From Perognathus longimembris pacificus (taxonomy: Eukaryota > Chordata > Mammalia > Rodentia > Heteromyidae), in NCBI RefSeq assembly GCF_023159225.1, contig NC_063164.1, positions 74,977,800 through 75,041,799 on the forward strand: a DNA stretch of 64,000 nucleotides, in the 5' to 3' direction. Numbering within the stretch: the stretch's first letter is position 1; the number at the start of each line of letters is the position of its first letter. Below the pieces are notes generated by a model. It was not told the DNA's origin, searched no databases, and worked only from the letters and a program-made list of their open reading frames with translations. This document shows, one piece after another, positions 56,991 through 64,000 of this stretch. The position numbers and the translations under genes are program-made.

Positions 56991-58561
56991 GTAGAAAGTA
57001 GTGACACAAAGCCTATAGGGAAGTGCCAGTTTCTATGGAGATGGAATTTTATTCACTAGGTTTTGGGATAGAGACAAAGGTCTTTTGAGGTAGATAATGC
57101 TAATATTTGCATTATAAACTTGTCTTCTGTGCTTTATCAAGACATGGTTTCTTACTGTTAAATAGTCCCTATTGTAGTAACTTTTCAATAATTATTTTTA
57201 CTTATGAAGATAGCAATTTTTGGTGTTCACTAAATATTTCCAAAAAGGTAATATTCTCTGCTGCCTTGGATTTGAGATGATCAGATGCCTTAATTTGAAC
57301 TCTAAACCAAATGTAAGTAACAATGGGAGCTGTAAGAGCTAGTGATCACATGCAATCTCCTCTTTGCCTCTCTGCCACAATAAATGCTTTTCCAGAGAAA
57401 AGCTGATCTCTTCTCATGAATACCAGAGTAAGGATCACACCAAACTGAGTCTCCATTTTGTAATTCATATTCAGCATGAGTGAGAAAGAAATCTTCATTT
57501 TAAGCTATTGAAATATGGGAGGTGTCAGTAGAATATCTTCCTATTCATTTGGCTCTTCATATTGATATATTCGAGTATTCTGTACTACACAGACAAGTAG
57601 GGCACTATGGCTAAATCTCCTGTCTTCCTTCTCAGCATAGTAGAAATTTCTCCATGCTATTTCCAGCCCTGTGCTCTTAAATCCAAATATAGGTTTCCTT
57701 GTCATATTTTATCACCTTAAATCATGTCAATTTAACCAAACTTTTCAATAGTAATTTTTTACAACTAATATCATCATTGCATTTACTGCCATATCTTAAT
57801 ATCAATTACTTCTTCATACAATGTTTTGATGTCCTTGAGAAAGCTGATCTTTAATAGAATACTAAAGATAGAGGAAAGCAGAAAGAAGCTGGACTCCACT
57901 TACCATCCCCACATGATATAAACTGGAAGCAAACCAAAAAGAGGAATGCATTTTAGAAATTTGTAAAAAATCACCATTTTCTTGGAAAAAAGATGAAAAG
58001 AGAATAAATACAAGAGTTTCTGAAAACAAAAAAGAAAAGTATGCACACAGGAAAGTCAATACCCAGGAAATAACTTCAGTTAGATTTCACATTACTTCAT
58101 TTCTTGCATATTGTAACAGGGAGCACCATGTGATAAAAGGTCTCATTAAGCATATTGACATTTACTAAGCAATGATATTATGGTAGGGTTTACTGAGACT
58201 TAAATTAGATCTAACCTAGTCACTCTCCAACCCAAGAGAAGATCTTCTAAGAGAGAATGTAGCAAAGAAAATAAACATACAATAAACACTTCAAGGATAA
58301 CACATTTACCTCATAAAATCCAGCTTAACCACAGAAGACAGATACATTTTAAAAGTTACATTAGATTGGCATATTAAAAATAGAATAATCAAAGGAACAC
58401 TTGAAGACCAGGGTATCTTAGTGCCTAACCATAAGAAAGGAGACACATATTTCTCAAAAAAATTGCTATATATAAACTGTATTTACTGAGCAACCATTAT
58501 TTCAATTTTTTATTTCTTTTCAAGTATCATGTACTTGTCGACTCCAAAATTTAGAATAACT
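56991..58561. other. Unassigned non-coding stretch
   Basis: No gene or recognised repeat across about 1.5 kb. Confidence 0.4.
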
Positions 58562-58945
58562 TGAGGAAAGGGATGAGGTTGAGATGGATGAAGATAATAT
58601 CAATCAATATGCATTGTACTAGCTGGGCACCAATGGCTCAGGCATGTAATCCTAGCTACTCAGAAGGCTGAGATTGAGCATTTCAATTCCATGCCAGTCC
58701 AGGTAAGAAAGTCATAGAGATTCTTATCTCCAAATAAGCACCAAAAAAGCTGGAAGTGGAACTGTGGCTCAAGTGGTACAATGATAGCCTTAGGCAAAAA
58801 AGCATAGGGCCAGAACCCATGCTTTCAGTTCAAGCCACCGGACTGGCATAAACAAAACAAAAACAAAATCAAATACATTTTACTAATGAATTGACATGTT
58901 GAATGGTAACCCCTTTGTACAACTAGATAATAAATATATAAGTAA
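58562..58945 (+). mobile_element. Older L1-subfamily 3' end, split by a SINE
   Basis: The 5' piece (58562-58621, purine-rich then ATATGCATTGTACTA) and the 3' piece (58873-58945, TGAATTGACATGTTGAATGG, AACCCCTTTGTACAACTAGA) form one old L1 terminus of the type seen at 10.7, 31.1 and 60.3 kb. Confidence 0.7.
58622..58872 (+). mobile_element. Composite SINE (7SL/B1-like plus tRNA-like), complete
   Basis: The best-preserved copy of this family here. The left half has GCTGGGCACCAATGGCTCAG and TAATCCTAGCTACTCAGAAG. The right half runs AGCTGGAAGTGGAACTGTGG to CCGGACTGGC, with a CAAAA tail. Imperfect duplication ATGCATTGTACTA (58609-58621) and ATACATTTTACTA (58873-58885). Confidence 0.92.
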
Positions 58946-59128
58946 ATACATATTTTATATCTTAATCCTGGCATTCCATAGTGTGTATTAAATGATATTA
59001 TTATTATTACACAGTATGTTCCTTCATATTAAAAAATAAAACCAAGCACTCAATTATTTTCTCTTTTATTCTTGTCTTTCAATATGATTTTAAATAATGC
59101 TTCAAAACATTGCCTTTTTAATTTTTTT

Positions 59129-59320
59129 GGGCTGGGGATATAGCCTAGTGGCAAAGAGTGCCTGCCTCGGATACACGAGGCCCTAGGTTCGATTCCCCAG
59201 CACCACATATACAGAAAACGGCCAGAAGCGGCGCTGTGGCTCAAGTGGCGGAGTGCTAGCCTTGAGAGGGAAGAAGCCAGGGACAGTGCTCAGGCCCTGA
59301 GTCCAAGGCCCAGGACTGGC

Positions 59321-59353
<33 letters not shown>
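59129..59353 (+). mobile_element. IDL-Geo-type SINE, young subfamily, youngest-looking copy
   Basis: Complete dimer with intact CpGs and an uninterrupted A tail of about 32. A perfect 20-bp duplication flanks it (59109-59128 and 59354-59373; begins ATTGCC). Confidence 0.98.
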
Positions 59354-59357
<4 letters not shown>

Positions 59358-59667
59358 CCTTTTTAATTTTTTTAACTCTAAGAAAATTCTGGTTGGATTT
59401 CAGTTCAGTTCTGGATTCCATCATTTCTTACACAATTATCTAATTTCATTACTAAGAGATAATTCATTTAGGTGAAGGAATTGAATCTCAGAAACATAAA
59501 GATTTGCTCAGTATCACAGGTATCTGAAAAAATATGGACTTTTTCCTTCTCAAAGTTTTCATGCTCCCTATGCTATAATTTGTGCACTTGCTTGACTATA
59601 TTCCTGAGATGCTACATGTCCCCTGATATGTAACTGAGTAATTTCAGATATATTTTAAATTAACTGT

Positions 59668-59755
59668 TCAAAAAGAAATGTATTCATTACCTTACTTATG
59701 TAACTGCAACCCCTCTGCATATCACATTTACAATAAAATAAAATTTATAAAATAA
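59668..59755 (+). mobile_element. L1 3' end fragment, variant type
   Basis: GAAATGTATTCATTACCTTA, GTAACTGCAACCCCTCTGCA, then CAATAAAATAAAATTTATAA. Confidence 0.8.
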
Positions 59756-59764
59756 CTATTATTT

Positions 59765-59955
59765 ATTGGGAATTGTGCTTATTAATATAGTTGCCCAACT
59801 ACCTCCATGAAATGGGCATTTTATCATTATCATTATAAAACTTTTACCTATGAAAACTTTGATAGAGGAATCATTTAAGTGGTTTTTTCAAGATTACATC
59901 TGAGACTCAAACCTAAATGGTCAAACTTCAAAGTTTATGCTCCTAACTGACCTGG
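59765..59955 (+). mobile_element. MIR fragment
   Basis: CCATGAAATGGGCATTTTAT, CATTATAAAACTTTTACCTA, AAGTGGTTTTTTCAAGATTA, then GAGACTCAAACCTAAATGGT follows MIR in order over nearly its whole length. Confidence 0.6.
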
Positions 59956-60227
59956 AGAGATACTTTGTATCCAAATAAGCCAGAATGCATAATCTCTAAA
60001 TGACTTTAGATGCTTTCAGGCTATCAATTTGTAATGTAAAAAATTCATTCCAATGACACTGATTTGTTCCCAAAATATTTTAGTTCCAAAATTTGTGGAA
60101 TTTACATGGAAATCTCTGGTGCATTTTTAAATACTGGCAATAATATCAAATCATTTTCCTATGAGGACAATTTCTATTTTGGAACTAAGTCTATCATAAC
60201 AAAATTAAGAAAATTGATTAAAAAAAA

Positions 60228-60368
60228 GATGGAGTTGGGAGGAATGGGGGAGAATGATAAAAAGAATGATAAAAAAGGAGTGACAGCGATCTAGATGCGT
60301 TATATGTATAAACTGCTTTGTTAAATGGTAACTTCTTTGTACAACTAAATAACACCAATAAAATATAC
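60228..60368 (+). mobile_element. Older L1-subfamily 3' end
   Basis: GGAGTTGGGAGGAATGGGGG, GTATAAACTGCTTTGTTAAA, CTTTGTACAACTAAATAACA, then AATAAAATATAC. The clearest example of this 3' UTR type. Confidence 0.78.
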
Positions 60369-60818
60369 TTTATAAGGTGTTCAATTGAGAAATGAGGTGG
60401 CTAAGCAAAATTTGTTAAACCATCCCCAGTTTTTAAAAAAAGTGCTGATAAGTATAGCAAAAGAACTGTTTACTACAGGGTTCTTCATGAGAGTCACACG
60501 AAGATTCTGAAAATATCTTGAATTAACATTCCACAAACCTGACCAGCTTCAGTAGCAAACATTTCCTTCCAAGTCATTCACTTCTGCTTCTTCCAGAACA
60601 CATTGTGCTTCACTTAACAACTTGGAACTTAATGTGTTCTAGGTGATAATTCTGAATGCTTAAATGCTAAATTAATCATGACTCATAAACTCATTTGGTC
60701 ATAAACTTTTGGTTCAAAAATGGACTGGGCACTAAGGTTTGTACAAAAAGAACACCTCTCAGCCTATAGGGCTCTTATAATCATTTTCAGAAATATATTA
60801 CCCTATTATTTTCCTGGG

Positions 60819-60822
<4 letters not shown>

Positions 60823-60866
<44 letters not shown>

Positions 60867-60879
60867 CATACATATATAT
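60823..60879 (+). repeat. (TA)n microsatellite
   Basis: About 20 TA units followed by TACATACATACATATATAT. Confidence 0.97.
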
Positions 60880-61824
60880 CCCTACCCCTAGATGCTGCAT
60901 TCTTTTAAGACAAAAGCACATCACAGTCAACTTCAAACATTATAAATAAGCAAATTAATATTCCATTTTTAGGACTTTTGCTTTTGACTTCTCATTGACA
61001 ATGTTCAGGCAACATTTTTATTTCCTTCCCTCCTTTATAAGACTTAGCAGCTTCTCATTGAATAATTTGAGACCTCATGGGTGAATGTTGATTGGCCTGA
61101 CCCAAGTAATGCCACTGAATTGACTATAGCTCAAGAAACTCACAGAAGACAAACTAAGCCATTGGCATCCTTATCACAGTGACCCATCCACTTGCGCAGG
61201 TGATTAAAGTTGGTGCAATCAGATATAACTCAAGATTTTTTCTATAATATATGGAAGTGAGAGATCTTTCTCTTTCTGGATTTCAACAAAAAAAAATTGA
61301 AATTTTATTTTCTCAAGTACTGTAAATTTGCCTAATGCTACATATAAAAGCCCAAAAATCCAAGCTGTGAGGCCCCGAAAGGATTGGGAAAATTAAATGC
61401 CCCCTCCCAGAATTCTCAGAATGCTAAGAGTTTCCTGGAAAGGCCAAGGAATGCAGATTTCTATCCTGAGTGTGGACTAACTCTACCCTAAACTAAGATG
61501 TTTACAGACAAAATAATTTGCAATTTTAAGGTGAATTTTAAAACCCAGGAACACAATCCAAATATTAGATTCTAGTAAAACAAAAATAATAGTCTGCTCT
61601 CTACAAATCTTAGAAGTATATTCAAAATATTAGTCAGAATTCCACTAGTCAAACTTATAACCTTTATAATCTTTTAATTTATTCAAACTAGTTGAATAGA
61701 TGTTTTGCTATACTTGTGATTTCATATATTCATTTTAAGACAATGAAGCCATCCTGAACCCTGGCAACAGACATACACTGGTATTGTTAAAATTCACAAA
61801 TTTTGTGCAGGACTCTGATAAGCC
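60880..61824. other. Unassigned non-coding stretch
   Basis: No gene or repeat family recognised. Confidence 0.4.
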
Positions 61825-62235
61825 AGATGTTAGCACTTCTCAACTCTATGTCAAGCTACTTGGGAAGCTGAGGTGAGGAGAATTGCAGGTGACACATAAG
61901 CCTATGTAGAAAAGGTTTTGAGACCTCTTCTCAACTCACAGTTGTATACAACTACTATACCTGGCTATATGGGAGGCTGAGATTAGGAGGTTGGGAATTC
62001 CAGGCCAGACTGACTATGAAAGTCTGGAGACTGTTTCGGCACATATATGTGATTATAGGAAATTAAAAACCTAAAACAGGCAGATTGTGGAATACCCATA
62101 TGCCTGTATTTCAGGAACCTAGATCCTACCAAAAAATAGCCAGTGAAAATTGGGCTGGATATATGGCTCCAGTGGTACAGTGGCAGCCTAACTAATATGA
62201 GACATCAAGTTCAAACCCTGATACTGCCTAAGGGA
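61825..62235 (+). mobile_element. Old compound SINE: 7SL-like monomers in tandem plus ID-like unit
   Basis: A first 7SL-like unit (AAGCTACTTGGGAAGCTGAG), a second (CCTGGCTATATGGGAGGCTGAGATTAGG) and possibly a third decayed head (CCCATATGCCTGTATTTCAG). They are followed by an ID-like monomer (TTGGGCTGGATATATGGCTC...AAGTTCAAACCC) at 62153-62232. It may be one compound SINE or successive insertions. Confidence 0.6.
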
Positions 62236-64000
62236 AAAAACAAATCCCTGATACTTGTGGAATGATATTGGAGTTCAGTTTGTTTGCATTAAGCACAGCT
62301 CTTTGATATCATATCTAGATACAAAGTGTTCAAAGATAAAGCATTTCCTGAACTACAAACATAAAGGTACAAAATAACCCTCTGACATAAATATCTTTTA
62401 AATATTCCATGGGAAACAAGAAGACTATGGGGAAGAAATGCAATTTCAGATGCCTGTTTTTAGAATCCTAGTTTTTACAACATTTAGTGTGAAATATATC
62501 ACTTGTTGCAGAGAAATATTTTAGATCTTCACAATACTATATAACTCAACTCTCTTCCTTACCACCTCTTATTTAGTGATGTATAAAACCCATTAACTTT
62601 TCCCCAGATACCTCAATTGTACAATAATCTTTACTCTTGACAGACACCAACTATGAGGCAGTTGATATTAATAGGCAGCTGACATCATTTTTATAAATTT
62701 CTGTTGACACTATCTTTTACTTAATAGGACAATGATTGAATAAACCTGTCAGCTATTTCAACAAAATAAAAAAGGAACTTATTATAAACCCACAAAAGTA
62801 CATTGATTGTGTCTACAAAAATATATAATTATAAAGTGTAAGTCAGGGACTGTTATTTTACACTTGACTTTGGTTATTTTGAGCACTTATATCTAGTTGT
62901 GCTCATTGTTCAGGATACAATTTTATGTGTGTAGGGTAAGCAATTTTATAGTTTAATGAAAATAATTATAGTCTGAGTAGTATGAAGTGTATCTGATTCT
63001 GCTTCCCCCAAACAAGCTGTAATATAAATTATCATGATTTATTATGGTTATTCTGGTGGCTATGTTTGGAGTGGATTCTAGCAAGTAATAATGATTTAAA
63101 AATTGCAAAGAATAGCATTTCAAGCTATTTTCCCTAGATTTCATCTTTAATTTCTTTATAAAATGGATACACTTTCTACTGTGGTACAGTATGTGCTACT
63201 ATGAAGATGGTATTATTGTGCTGTGAATTTGACAGCTTACTCTAATCTACACCATTTGGTGAAATAATACATTTAAAAATCATTTTAATATATCATATGC
63301 CATTGTTGCTACTTACACTTCATTTTTTAGCCTATCACACATAAATCCATTTCAGCTGTTTGATGTGGCTTTACCTATTGTCGTCTGTTTGTACTTTTAA
63401 GCTTATGGTCAAAATTAGAGAAAGATATCATTTAAATTTTCTTCATAAATGAGAAATACTTTCAGAATTATCCACAATCTCCATAAATTCCTTTGAAGGA
63501 CATGAGAGGTTAGGGTAGAAAGCAGTAAACCCACGAAGTGCTGAAGGATTAGAATCCAGGCTCTCTTTCACTTATAGAGAATAAAGAATAGGGAATGTAT
63601 TGCTTAGTTTCATACTTCCAGTCTCTTCATTCTCTCATTTCTACCCATTCATTACAGAAAAAATTCTTGTTGAGAACCATCCACATACAATCTCATGTTA
63701 AATGGTCTCACTTTGTCCAAAAGATCAAACATTAAATCAACAATGTTTCAGATAACAAAATTTGCAGTGCTGCTCCTCATTGTGACATGGAGGCTATTTT
63801 GATCTTTGGATTTCATTATTAGCACAAAATTGGTTTATATTGCTTTCAGATTATAGAAGTATGATGAGTCTTTTTTATATTCGCATCAGTTAGTTATACA
63901 AAGGTGTTTCATTTTAACAAGTACATTTATGGATAAAATGTATCTTAATCAGAATCACTTCCTCCATTATTCTCTTTCTTTATCTCTCTCCCTTACCCAA
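62236..64000. other. Unassigned non-coding stretch
   Basis: AT-rich, no gene or transposon that I recognise up to the window end. Confidence 0.4.

Overview
This window is non-coding mammalian DNA dominated by retrotransposons. I find no host protein-coding exon, no structural RNA gene and nothing prokaryotic. The dominant SINE has two parts: a left half that looks like tRNA-Ala/ID, and a right half with a second A-box-like and B-box-like pair. This matches my recollection of the IDL-Geo SINE of geomyoid rodents (kangaroo rats, pocket mice, pocket gophers). I therefore infer a heteromyid or geomyid rodent. The species call rests on memory of that family and was not checked against a database.

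Layout. Positions 1-16 kb hold scattered 5'-truncated L1 3' ends, an ancient L1 ORF2 remnant (4245-5790), several composite SINEs, CA/GT microsatellites and a probable L2. Positions 16.6-21.5 kb are nearly repeat-free and unassigned. Positions 21.5-22.4 kb hold two SINEs inserted into the same target and a 109-bp palindrome. Positions 23.88-25.25 kb are a 5'-truncated L1 with a clear target-site duplication. Positions 25.3-39.2 kb are mostly unassigned, with old L1 ends, MIR-like pieces and purine tracts.

The main object is a structurally full-length L1 on the minus strand (39272-47449), flanked by a 15-bp target-site duplication. It has a 3' UTR, ORF2 (endonuclease, reverse transcriptase and C-terminal domain, frameshifted), ORF1 (two stops) and a long GC-rich 5' UTR. 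The 5' UTR is itself interrupted by a younger L1 3' end and a SINE. The element is dead: besides stops and frameshifts, a conserved endonuclease histidine reads as tyrosine.

Positions 47.5-64 kb return to unassigned DNA with SINEs, L1 3' ends, MIR-like fragments, polypurine tracts and an unusual CpG-containing TCTCGC repeat. Five SINE copies (6.2, 16.4, 52.7, 56.8 and 59.1 kb) belong to one young subfamily with intact CpGs, long A tails and target-site duplications. The copy at 59.1 kb looks youngest.

The 'system' here is the interplay of one autonomous L1 lineage with the SINEs it mobilises, read through insertion footprints. I found no convincing undescribed gene system. The best leads are the 5' UTR architecture of the L1, the same-site double SINE insertion, the twin-primed L1, the AT-rich palindrome, and tandem 7SL-type dimers in a rodent-like genome.
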